Source of the DNA: Planctomycetota bacterium
Lineage (GTDB): Bacteria; Planctomycetota; Planctomycetia; Pirellulales; Pirellulaceae
Length of the DNA stretch: 13,381 nt
Direction: 5' to 3'
Assembly (NCBI GenBank): GCA_026692885.1
Contig: JAPLNJ010001142.1
Span: 1 to 13,381, forward strand
Positions 6,498 through 13,381 of the stretch are shown one piece after another. The position numbers were made by a program, and so were the translations under genes. The notes below the pieces were generated by a model that was given only the letters and a program-made list of their open reading frames with translations, made no database searches and was not told the origin of the DNA. Every line of letters begins with the position of its first letter. The stretch's first letter is position 1.

Positions 6498-6932
6498 TTG
6501 CGGCGATTCGCTGCTAGCGTTCTCTGAAAGCAGGAGTTTCGATCACCGCCTGTACGCACACGATTCTGCGGGTTCGATCGCTCATGCCCAAATGCTGGCA
6601 GTGGTGGGACTTGCGGTAGCCGGAGCCAGCTCGCCCGTCGACCGTGAAGACGTGGCGCGACGGTTGGGATTGTCTTCCTGCCGAGCGGGTCTGCCATCCA
6701 GCCCGGCGCGCTGACGATCCGAGCGTAGGCCCAGGGTTTAACCGTGTGCCGCTGGCTCTGCCGGTCCTGATGCGAACCCCCGACCTCGATCCTGTTACTT
6801 CCCAAACCGGGGCAGGATGGCAAACAGCCGTCGGTGAGAGAGTCTTGGGTGGGCCGCGCAAAACTGGGCGGAAGACTCTCTGAGCCCTCGTTGCCCAGAG
6901 GCCGCAAAAACTGAAATTTGAAGGACTGACCC
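6498..6932. other. Stretch without a recognisable gene
   Basis: Open frames exist on both strands (up to 158 codons) but their translations are rich in Arg, Ser and Pro, show no domain, and overlap each other, as expected of non-coding GC-rich DNA. One structure is visible: a perfect 10-bp inverted repeat AGAGAGTCTT (6837-6846) and AAGACTCTCT (6872-6881) around 25 nt. Together with the relic just downstream it may be the debris of a lost gene. Confidence 0.5.
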
Positions 6933-7100
6933 ATGACGGTCTACACGAAGGTGTTGAGCCGTTTTGCTTCGACGAAGGGCCTCAAGTTGCGGGTCAGCTT
7001 CGAGGTCCCCGCCGAAGGCGAGCAAGGAGCCGCGAAAGCGAACGAGGCGAAGACCGGGCTCAAGGAGTTGCGTTTGGACGACGAAGTCACACTGGGGTAA
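6933..7100 (+). pseudogene. Short ORF resembling the C-terminus of a DUF499-type ATPase (probable relic)
   Basis: A 55-codon plus-strand frame opens with MTVYTKVLSRFASTKGLKLR and ends LKELRLDDEVTLG. The order (a helix with YTKVLSRFA, a beta strand LRVSFEVP, then a helix ending in the KELxLDD pattern) recalls, from memory, the extreme C-terminus of large DUF499 ATP-binding proteins found beside methylases in defence loci. An in-frame TGA lies immediately before the ATG with one codon between, and no ATPase core is visible upstream, so it looks like the tail of a deleted or inactivated gene. It is the only likely coding sequence on the plus strand. A genuine small protein, with AGGA nine bases upstream of the ATG, is the alternative. 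Nothing supportable lies in 7101-7281. Confidence 0.35.
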
Positions 7101-7281
7101 CCTTACGGCACACGCGCACTCGACCGTGGACATCGACGGTGCGGCCGTGGACGTGAATGCCCATCGGGTGGCAGTAACGTGCTGCTCTATGCCGCGGATC
7201 GGGCTGCGCGGCATCGGCCCCGATCGGCAAGAAGGCATACCATTCGCCGTGGTTGGCTCCGGGTTAAACGACCCGCGCCCC

Positions 7282-10200
7282 TCACTCGGCGAACTTAGCG
7301 GATTCTTCCGAGGGTGGTCGGCGGCGGAATACCGAATACAGCAGCGGCGTGAGATAGCAGTTGAGCACCATGTCCATCGCCATGCCGCCGATGACCACGA
7401 TGGCCAGCGGCCGCTGGCTCTGCGCACCGATCCGCGTGGAGAGGGCGGCCGGCAGCAACCCGAAAATGGCCGTCAAAGCAATCATCATCATGGGCCGCAG
7501 ACGCTGTGTGGCGCCTTCCAGCAAGGCTTCCTCCAGCGACTTGCCTTCCAATCGCAACCGATGGATCGCCGAGACCAACAGCAAGCCGTTCATGACCGCC
7601 ACGCCAAAGATCGAGATGAAGCCGACCGCTGCCGAGATACTGAAGTTCGTCCCGGTCAGCATCAAGGCCCAGATGCCGCCGCAGAAGAGCGTGAAGACGT
7701 TGGCCAACACTAGCGACACGTCCACCAACGAGCGGAACGCCAAGTACAACAGGACCACGACTAGTCCCATCGCGAGCGGAATGATCAGCATCAGCCGCCC
7801 TTCGGCAGCCTCCATCTCCTCGAACTCCCCGGCCCATTCCACGCGGAACGGCGACTGCACCAGATCCTTGGTCGCCCGTTGAGCATCGGCCACGGCCCCA
7901 GCCAGATCGCGTCCACGGATATCGAACTTGATGGCGATGAACCGATTGGATTGCTGGCGATAGACGGTCGAGGCTCCGGGCTGTACAAAAGAACCCTGCT
8001 GATCCGGGTGCCCCTGGCTGTCGATCGGCGTGACCAGATCCTTCAGCCGCCGGCGCGGAGTTCGGGTCAAGTCATTCAGAGTGCCCGCCGTTTGGCTGCC
8101 CACTAAGGTCGGCGGCGTCAGGCTATTGCCGAGCGCCGCCGGGCCACGCCCCGGCCCCGTGACCAGGCTGGCGGCCTGGGTCGGAACGGCGCTGGACAAC
8201 ATGAGGTTGTTCTGGACATCCACCGGGATATTCAGGATGGCCGTCTCGGTCGACCGCAGTCGTTCGGGCCAGCGGACGGTGATGTCGAAATTGCGTTCGC
8301 CCTCGATCATGTCCGTGAGGTTCTTGCCGCCCACGGCCGTCTCGATCACGTCCTGCACGGCCTCGGTCGTAACGTTCCACTTGGCGCACTTGCGGCGGTC
8401 GACAGGAAAGGTCAGGTTCGACTGGCCTAGGATTCGAAACACGCCCGCGTTCTCCACGCCCGGAACCTGCTTGAGGGCGGCAATCATCGTGTTGGCCATC
8501 TGCTCCAGGCCGTGCAAATCGGGACCGATGATCTTGACCGAGTTCTCGCCCTTGACGCCGGACATGGCCTCCAACACGTTATCGCGGATGTTCTGGGAGA
8601 AGTTCCACGTGACGCCGATCAGGTGCTCGTCCAACGCGCGGTTCATCTCCGCGACCAGCTCCTCCTTGAGGCGGGGCCGGTCGCGTCCGGGAGGCACCGG
8701 CCAGGCCTCGTGGGGCTTCACCGGAATAAAGAATTCGGCGTTGTAGAATCCCGTGGGATCGGTGCCGTCGTCCGGCCGGCCGATCTGAGCCACCACCGAT
8801 TCCGTCTCGGGATACTGCTTCATGATCGCCATCGCCACGCGGGTCCGCTCAGTGACTTCTTCCAGCGCGGCGTTCAGCGGAAAAGTACCGCGGACGTAGA
8901 TGTTGCCTTCCTCCAGTTCCGGCATGAATTCCCGACCCATTTGCGCCACGACGGTCAGGGTCAACACCCACAGCGCGGTGAATAGCCCCAGACTCAGCCA
9001 ACGGAAGGTAAGTACCCGCTGCAGTTGCTTCGCGTAGCTGGCGACCAGCACCCGGACCAGGAAATTCTGCCGCTTCGGCTGGAGGTTTCGCAACAACAAC
9101 TCACAGAGCACGGGAGACAGCACCAAGGCCAACAGCAAGGCCCCTCCCAGGGCCGAGGCGTAGGTATCAGCCATCGGTCCGAAGATCTGCCCTTCGGGGC
9201 CTTTCATGGTAAACAACGGGATGAACGCGCAGACCATGATCGCGGTCGAGAAGAACAGACTGCGCTGGATCTCGCTGCTGGCATGCAGGATCCGGTCGCG
9301 GAGCGGCAACTCGGCGTGGCTCCCGGTGCTGAGGTGCCGGTAGATGTTTTCCACCATGATCACCGTGGAATCGACGATGATCCCGAAGTCGACCGCCCCG
9401 ATCGACAGCAGGTTCGCGGACTTGCCACGCAAGAACATGATTGCGAAGGCGAACAGCAGCGCCAGCGGCACGTTCAACGCCACAATCAGGGCGGTGCGAA
9501 TATTGGAGAGGAACATCAGCAGGATGGCCACTACCAGACCCATGCCCATCAGCAGGTTCTCGTTCACCGTCTCGGTGGTCGTATGGATCAAGTCCGTGCG
9601 GTCGTAGTACGGTTCGATTTTCACGCCAGGGAGCAAGCGGCCGGACGTGTTGTTCAGTTCGTGGATCAGGGCCGTCACATCCTTCAGAGCCGGCAGCGAC
9701 TCCTCGCCCTTGCGTAAGAGAACCACGCCCTGAATCACATCGTCGTCGTCAAGCCAGCGCCGGTTGCCCTGCGGGTCCAGGAGTTCCTGGCCACCGCGTT
9801 GGTCGACCAACGGCGTACTGAACATCACTCGGCCCAGGCGGCTCAAGTGCCCCACGACGACGCCTTGTTCTCCCGGTGTGTCGCCGCCGGGGCGCAGCGG
9901 GCCGCCTTCGACGAGGTCGTCCACTTTGACCGGCACGCTGTTGACCGAAGCCACCACGATCTGCCGCAGCTCTTCGATCCGCCTTGCTTCTTCCGTCCGC
10001 AGGTAGTCGCGTGCCGCCTGTGGCGTCGGCAGGGTCATCGCCTTCTCCATCGGGTCCTCGCCATAGCCGATCAGGCCGAGACCGCGCACGACTTGGACGG
10101 TCCCGCCTTGCCGCAAGTACTGCGCGCCGACGTTCGAGTTGCTCTTGCGGATGGCGTCCTCCAGCATTTGCAGCGTGATGCTGTAACGCTGCAGGCGGTC

Positions 10201-10785
10201 CGGGTCAGGGCGAATCTCGTAGCGTTTGGTCGTGCCCCCGTAGCTGGCCACGTCCGCAATCCGCGGCACGCGGCGGAAATGTCGCTCCAGCGTGAAATCC
10301 TGGAGTGATTTCAGATCGTTCAAGCTATAGATTGGCCGCCTTAACGCATCCTGGGGGTTGCGGAGAACGTACCGCATAATTTCCCCAGTCGGCGAAGTCG
10401 GCGAGATTACCGGCATCACGCCGGGCGGCAACTCCGCCAGCCGCAAGCGGTTGATGATCTCCTGCCGGGCTTCGGCCAACGGAATGCCGTATTCGAACTG
10501 GTTGCGGATGTGGCACAACTGGAACATGGACTCGCTGCGCATGGACGTCTGCCCAGGAATCCCCGACAACGCGACTTCCAGCGGGGCGGTGATCTGACGC
10601 TCAACCTCCTCGGCCGAAGCACCGGGAAACTGGGCGATGATCTCCACGATTGCCGGCGCTGGGTCGGGGTACGCTTCCACGTTGACCCGTTTGAACGAAT
10701 ACAGGCCGAACGCCAACAGCGACAACGCGAGTAAGATCACGACCAACCGGCTGTGGATGGCCCAACGGATGAGGTTCTTGATCAT
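7282..10785 (-). CDS. Heavy-metal efflux RND pump, inner-membrane permease (CusA/CzcA family)
   Basis: Proton-driven inner-membrane transporter that exports metal cations through a tripartite complex with the adaptor encoded just upstream. The 1167 residues carry the duplicated RND plan: TM1 at about 13-31, TM2-TM6 between about 410 and 565, TM7 near 597-615, and TM8-TM12 from about 998 to 1152. The HME subgroup marks are an N-terminus running RVNVEAYPDPAPAIVEI and TM4 reading DFGIIVDSTVIMVEN (466-480), with the Asp, Asp and Glu expected in divalent-cation HME pumps; CusA-type Cu/Ag pumps lack the first Asp. This suggests Zn, Co, Cd or Ni over Cu/Ag, but the substrate is unproven. Family members are usually 1020-1080 residues long; the extra length lies in two periplasmic segments, about 291-350 and 860-945. 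It follows the adaptor stop by 36 bp, so the two are almost surely co-transcribed. Confidence 0.93.
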   Translation of the reverse strand: MIKNLIRWAIHSRLVVILLALSLLAFGLYSFKRVNVEAYPDPAPAIVEIIAQFPGASAEEVERQITAPLEVALSGIPGQTSMRSESMFQLCHIRNQFEYGIPLAEARQEIINRLRLAELPPGVMPVISPTSPTGEIMRYVLRNPQDALRRPIYSLNDLKSLQDFTLERHFRRVPRIADVASYGGTTKRYEIRPDPDRLQRYSITLQMLEDAIRKSNSNVGAQYLRQGGTVQVVRGLGLIGYGEDPMEKAMTLPTPQAARDYLRTEEARRIEELRQIVVASVNSVPVKVDDLVEGGPLRPGGDTPGEQGVVVGHLSRLGRVMFSTPLVDQRGGQELLDPQGNRRWLDDDDVIQGVVLLRKGEESLPALKDVTALIHELNNTSGRLLPGVKIEPYYDRTDLIHTTTETVNENLLMGMGLVVAILLMFLSNIRTALIVALNVPLALLFAFAIMFLRGKSANLLSIGAVDFGIIVDSTVIMVENIYRHLSTGSHAELPLRDRILHASSEIQRSLFFSTAIMVCAFIPLFTMKGPEGQIFGPMADTYASALGGALLLALVLSPVLCELLLRNLQPKRQNFLVRVLVASYAKQLQRVLTFRWLSLGLFTALWVLTLTVVAQMGREFMPELEEGNIYVRGTFPLNAALEEVTERTRVAMAIMKQYPETESVVAQIGRPDDGTDPTGFYNAEFFIPVKPHEAWPVPPGRDRPRLKEELVAEMNRALDEHLIGVTWNFSQNIRDNVLEAMSGVKGENSVKIIGPDLHGLEQMANTMIAALKQVPGVENAGVFRILGQSNLTFPVDRRKCAKWNVTTEAVQDVIETAVGGKNLTDMIEGERNFDITVRWPERLRSTETAILNIPVDVQNNLMLSSAVPTQAASLVTGPGRGPAALGNSLTPPTLVGSQTAGTLNDLTRTPRRRLKDLVTPIDSQGHPDQQGSFVQPGASTVYRQQSNRFIAIKFDIRGRDLAGAVADAQRATKDLVQSPFRVEWAGEFEEMEAAEGRLMLIIPLAMGLVVVLLYLAFRSLVDVSLVLANVFTLFCGGIWALMLTGTNFSISAAVGFISIFGVAVMNGLLLVSAIHRLRLEGKSLEEALLEGATQRLRPMMMIALTAIFGLLPAALSTRIGAQSQRPLAIVVIGGMAMDMVLNCYLTPLLYSVFRRRPPSEESAKFAE

Positions 10786-10821
10786 GGTCGTTGCGTCTTG
10801 GTCCCTGGGGACGTGCGGCTT

Positions 10822-12240
10822 CTATTTCTTGGCGGCCTGCAGATCGCGCAGCGCGCCCAGCAGTTCCACGGCGCCGGAGGTTACCACCCGCTGGCCCGCG
10901 ACCAAGACCGACGTACCGGGTTCCGTAGGGGATTCGGATTTCACGGTGACGGTCGCGCCGAGCCGTCGCGCCAGGTGAATGCGCTGCAGTTGGTATTCGT
11001 GTTGGCCGGCCGCGGGTTGCACGAACACAAACTTCTCCGCGCCGGTTTCCAAGATGGCTGCCGCGGGAATCACCACCTCATCGCCAGGACAGGCGAGGCG
11101 GACCGTGGCGGTGACGAACTGGCCAACCCGCAGTCGTCCCGCGGGGTTCTGCACCCAGCCCATGACGAGCGCTGTATGCTGGGCGGGATCAACGATCTGG
11201 CCGATCCGATCGACGGCGCCTTCTTGCGGCACCGCCTCCGGTTCGGCCGGCACCGTGACTCGCCAACGGCGTTGGTCCGCGGGCAGGGCATCTAGTCGAG
11301 GCAGGTCTTCCTCGTAGGCATGGGCCACCACCCGCAGACGGGATAGATCCGCAATTTTGAACAGTTCGTCCGTCGTCTGGATCATCTCGCCGGCGGCGAC
11401 ATTCCGTTCCAGGACTACGCCTGTCAACGGCGCTCGGATTTCCACGCGTGCCCACTGATGGACCAATTCATCATCCGAGTGCGGCCCCGCCAGGCCGTGA
11501 CGTTTCGCTTCGTCCTGCAAGGCTTGAATCGTGTCTTCGCTCTCTCGCCACGCCTGCAGGGTCCGGGTAATCCGGTCCACGACAATCTTGCCAGCCTGCA
11601 TCACACGCTGGGCCTCTCGCAAACTTCGTTCGGGCAGATCGCCCTTCTTATACAACTCCAGCAGCCGGTCATACGTGCCCTGGTCCAACGACGACTGCAA
11701 TAAGGCATCGACCAACTCGCTCTTCTTCTCGCCCAACTCCCGGCTCCAGACGACGGCCAACAACTCGTTCTTCTCGACGGTGTCTCCCGTGACCACGGGC
11801 GATTGGGTCGCGGAGCGAGTCGGCAACTCGACCACCTCGCCGGCAAACCGGCTGCGGACTGTGGCATACCGATTCGGATCCAGAGTCAGCGTGCCCGAGA
11901 ACCGTAATTCGGTCGCTTCGGTCGCCGGTTGTCCAGCCACAACTTGCACGGGCACAGACGCCGCCACCTTGTCGGAGATCAGCAGCCGGTCCGGGTGCTC
12001 CGGGATGAGATCGGCCGAGAAAGCGGCGGTGGCGGACTCGTTCGCCGCCGGCTCCACGGGACGCAGTCTCTGGACCAGCTGCGGTCCATAGAAGGCCGCC
12101 ACGGCCGCCATTCCGACGATAACCACGACTCCGACGAGCCACGAGGCTCTGGCCTTGGCGATCCAATCACGAACACGGAAACGACCTGCCTGCTCGGCCA
12201 CTGTCTCGCGGGCCTCGTCTGTCACATGGCACCTCATCAT
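10822..12240 (-). CDS. RND efflux periplasmic adaptor subunit (CusB/CzcB, HlyD family)
   Basis: Membrane fusion protein that bridges the RND pump and an outer-membrane channel. It has 472 residues with a single N-terminal membrane anchor at about 34-51 (SWLVGVVVIVGMAAVAAFYG) and no lipobox. Then come the first barrel/lipoyl half (FSGTLTLDPNRYATVRSRFA at 114-133), a helical hairpin (about 170-250), the returning lipoyl half (VEIRAPLTGVVLERNVAAGE), a beta-barrel domain, and a membrane-proximal domain ending in GQRVVTSGAVELLGALRDLQ. This order is typical of the metal-efflux adaptors. No Met- or His-rich metal-binding tail is seen. The start is uncertain: ATG at 12240 or 12237, or GTG at 12225 with AGGTG five bases before it. 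It is followed directly by the pump gene. A TolC/CusC-type channel gene is absent from the window. Confidence 0.9.
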   Translation of the reverse strand: MMRCHVTDEARETVAEQAGRFRVRDWIAKARASWLVGVVVIVGMAAVAAFYGPQLVQRLRPVEPAANESATAAFSADLIPEHPDRLLISDKVAASVPVQVVAGQPATEATELRFSGTLTLDPNRYATVRSRFAGEVVELPTRSATQSPVVTGDTVEKNELLAVVWSRELGEKKSELVDALLQSSLDQGTYDRLLELYKKGDLPERSLREAQRVMQAGKIVVDRITRTLQAWRESEDTIQALQDEAKRHGLAGPHSDDELVHQWARVEIRAPLTGVVLERNVAAGEMIQTTDELFKIADLSRLRVVAHAYEEDLPRLDALPADQRRWRVTVPAEPEAVPQEGAVDRIGQIVDPAQHTALVMGWVQNPAGRLRVGQFVTATVRLACPGDEVVIPAAAILETGAEKFVFVQPAAGQHEYQLQRIHLARRLGATVTVKSESPTEPGTSVLVAGQRVVTSGAVELLGALRDLQAAKK

Positions 12241-12302
12241 TCGCTGGTTCGCTGATCAGTAAGCTCAGGCGTCTTCAAGCCTAACAATTAGGGTGGCAAT
12301 GC

Positions 12303-12366
12303 GTGAGCGGCAAGGCGCTAGCCGCCGGTTCCGCACGCCACCGGCGGCTAGCGCCTTGCCGCTCAC
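12303..12366. repeat. Perfect 27-bp inverted repeat between the HPr and adaptor genes
   Basis: Arms at 12303-12329 and 12340-12366 are perfectly complementary over 27 bp around a 10-nt loop. Each arm carries GAGCGGCAAGGCGCTAGCCG or its complement. There is no T-run, so it is not a simple terminator, although a stem this stable may slow or stop polymerase from either side. It resembles an abundant planctomycete dispersed palindrome. The perfect match suggests recent arrival or active maintenance. Confidence 0.88.
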
Positions 12367-12394
12367 AAGCCTCAACTCAAGCTTCGACGAAGCA

Positions 12395-12784
12395 CTAGGC
12401 GTCGTCGGCCAACAAGCCCGCCACGGCCTCCAAGGCTTCCCCCGCTTCGGCCCCCAACGCCGAGAGCACGAGTTCGGTGCCCTGCGGGGCTGCCAGTGAC
12501 AGCAGGTCGAAGATGCTAGCGGCATTTGCCGTCCGGCCACCGTTCCGAACCATCACCTGCGCTCGGTGCTTGCGGACTTCGCTGACTATGGCCGAGCAGG
12601 GCCGAAGATGCAACCCCTGTACATGGCTGACCCGCACCGTGCGGAAAGAATATGTCTCCGGCAAATCGCGTTGTTCTCCAGCACGCGACACCACCACATC
12701 ACGGGGAGACGGCTTCGAGAGTTCCTGTAAAGCAAGCCTGACGGTCCTCCTGACATTCGACCTGATGAAGAGGATACGTTCCAT
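12395..12784 (-). CDS. HPr-family phosphocarrier protein with N-terminal extension
   Basis: HPr relays phosphate from enzyme I (His form) and, where HPr kinase exists, acts as a regulator (Ser form). The core is at about residues 45-129: VQGLHLRPCSAIV holds the phospho-acceptor His 59 and Arg 61 (GLHxRP), and GRTANAASIFDLLSLAAPQG holds Ser 90 at the regulatory serine position of the N-A-x-S-I motif. Both phosphorylation sites therefore seem intact. Typical HPr is 85-90 residues; here about 45 extra residues precede the domain (MERILFIRSN...), basic and without recognised motif. I chose the ATG at 12784 because AAGGGA lies about seven bases upstream; the frame stays open to an ATG at 12883. 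No enzyme I, EII or HPr kinase gene is visible, so a regulatory role instead of sugar transport is an inference. An 8-bp dyad lies just upstream. Confidence 0.87.
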   Translation of the reverse strand: MERILFIRSNVRRTVRLALQELSKPSPRDVVVSRAGEQRDLPETYSFRTVRVSHVQGLHLRPCSAIVSEVRKHRAQVMVRNGGRTANAASIFDLLSLAAPQGTELVLSALGAEAGEALEAVAGLLADDA

Positions 12785-12809
12785 AGGAAATCCCTTTCCA
12801 TGAACTGCG

Positions 12810-12835
12810 CCGTCACCATAATCCCTCGGTGACGG
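12810..12835. promoter_or_regulatory. 8-bp dyad in the HPr 5' region
   Basis: CCGTCACC (12810-12817) and GGTGACGG (12828-12835) form a perfect 8-bp inverted repeat around 10 nt, 25 bp upstream of the chosen HPr start. It could be an operator or an mRNA hairpin. A CATAAT -10-like box lies at 12842-12847 on the minus strand, without a convincing -35 box. Confidence 0.4.
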
Positions 12836-12933
12836 TTGACGATTATGCGGGAACTTCTTCGAGAGTCCCTGTACTGCAAACATGACTGAAAGCCTTGATC
12901 ACAATGAAACGGATGGTCCTATTTTCGTTCCGC

Positions 12934-13172
12934 CCCCATCCGGGCTTGCCCCGGTGGAGCGAGGTTTGTGGACTACGCCACGGGTCCGCAACCGCCTCAC
13001 TTCTTCCGCCGCCTCCCGCCTGCCGCCTTCGGCGGCGGGCGGGAGGCGGCGGAAGGCAGCACGGCTGGCGTCTGCCGACGTAGTGTACGAAACCCAATTC
13101 CACCGGGGCAAGCCCAGTGGGGATCGCAGGTTACGCTTAACCTCCTGCCATTCGGGGCAAGCCCGGATGGGG
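12934..13172. repeat. Composite nested palindrome upstream of the HPr gene
   Basis: The centre is a 24-nt inverted repeat with one mismatch and a TTC loop (13004-13027 and 13031-13054, core CCGCCGCCTCCCGCC). Around it lie diverged outer arms: 12934-12958 (CCCCATCCGGGCTTGCCCC then GGTGGA) is complementary to 13099-13122, and the similarity continues inward (GGTTTGTGGACTACG against the complement of 13070-13095). A third copy of the outer motif, GGGGCAAGCCCGGATGGGG, is at 13154-13172 and is a perfect 19-nt complement of 12934-12952. No open frame with protein-like composition spans it, so I treat it as a mobile or REP-like cluster. Confidence 0.75.
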
Positions 13173-13211
13173 ACCAGACCTGCCAAGCTGGAACAAAAGC
13201 CGGACCAGATC

Positions 13212-13381
13212 TCACCATTGCAAGGACTCTCTGGGATACAATGTTGCGCGGCCCAGCCCCAGCCTCAATGCCGATCCGTCGCATCTGCCGGATGCGGAGT
13301 GCAACCCCCGCACCACAGCCCGTTTCAACTCGGTCAAGTCCTCGCTCTTCTCAATGCAGGCGGTGGCCAGGGCGCTCCGGC
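13212..13381 (-). CDS. Possible C-terminal end of a gene entering from the right edge
   Basis: A minus-strand frame is open from the window edge to a TGA at 13214-13212 (55 codons). Its first half reads like protein (ATACIEKSEDLTELKRAVVR), while the second half is rich in Arg, Leu and Gly and is less convincing. No family is recognised. It may be the true end of a gene lying mostly outside the window, or chance. Confidence 0.25.
   Translation of the reverse strand, partial: RSALATACIEKSEDLTELKRAVVRGLHSASGRCDGSALRLGLGRATLYPRESLQW

Noticed and set aside
6795..7427. Minus-strand frame of 210 codons overlapping the pump C-terminus
   Set aside because: It is out of frame with the pump over the shared part and has no recognisable domain in the rest.
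6964..7713. Plus-strand frame of 249 codons crossing the end of the pump gene
   Set aside because: It overlaps the conserved last helices of the RND pump in antisense and its composition (Arg/His/Gln-rich) is not protein-like.
12934..13172. CRISPR array
   Set aside because: The repeated motifs are inverted, not regularly spaced direct repeats, and no cas gene is near.

Overview
The window looks like a stretch of a planctomycete-type chromosome. This is inferred from GC-rich coding sequence, many short genes-apart palindromic repeats, a citramalate route to isoleucine and a stand-alone HPr; no marker gene such as rRNA is present. Every gene I can support with confidence lies on the minus strand, so the layout is best read from right to left.

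Right end (13381-12241): a possible gene tail enters from the edge, followed by a composite nested palindrome (12934-13172), a small HPr-family phosphocarrier protein with a long N-terminal extension (12395-12784), and a perfect 27-bp inverted repeat (12303-12366). Then comes a two-gene heavy-metal efflux unit: a CusB/CzcB-type periplasmic adaptor (10822-12240) and an HME-type RND pump (7282-10785). No outer-membrane channel gene is in view.

Middle (7281-4912): about 945 bp without an intact gene holds a small plus-strand relic resembling the C-terminus of a DUF499-type ATPase, plus palindromes. Then comes class II fumarase (fumC, 4912-6336) with its own promoter and a clear ribosome binding site.

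Left part (4911-1): a secreted or periplasmic TPR protein (3573-4718), then the (R)-citramalate synthase gene cimA (1573-3144), then the N-terminal 430 codons of valyl-tRNA synthetase (1-1289, running off the window). cimA and valS are linked by branched-chain amino acid metabolism (isoleucine synthesis, valine charging), although a repeat-filled 283-bp gap separates them.

The most interesting element is upstream of cimA. A near-consensus promoter (3361-3389) is followed by a 31-codon leader ORF (3231-3326) rich in Val, Ile and Leu codons. Its stop codon lies inside the 5' strand of an antiterminator, whose 3' strand overlaps the 5' arm of a classical intrinsic terminator ending 17 nt before the cimA start codon. 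This is a complete and mechanistically coherent ribosome-mediated transcription attenuator for isoleucine synthesis.

A second theme is the number of different palindromic repeat families: at least six occupy almost every gap between transcription units and none lies inside the efflux operon or the cimA leader. One appears to have inserted into the loop of another with a 7-bp target duplication.
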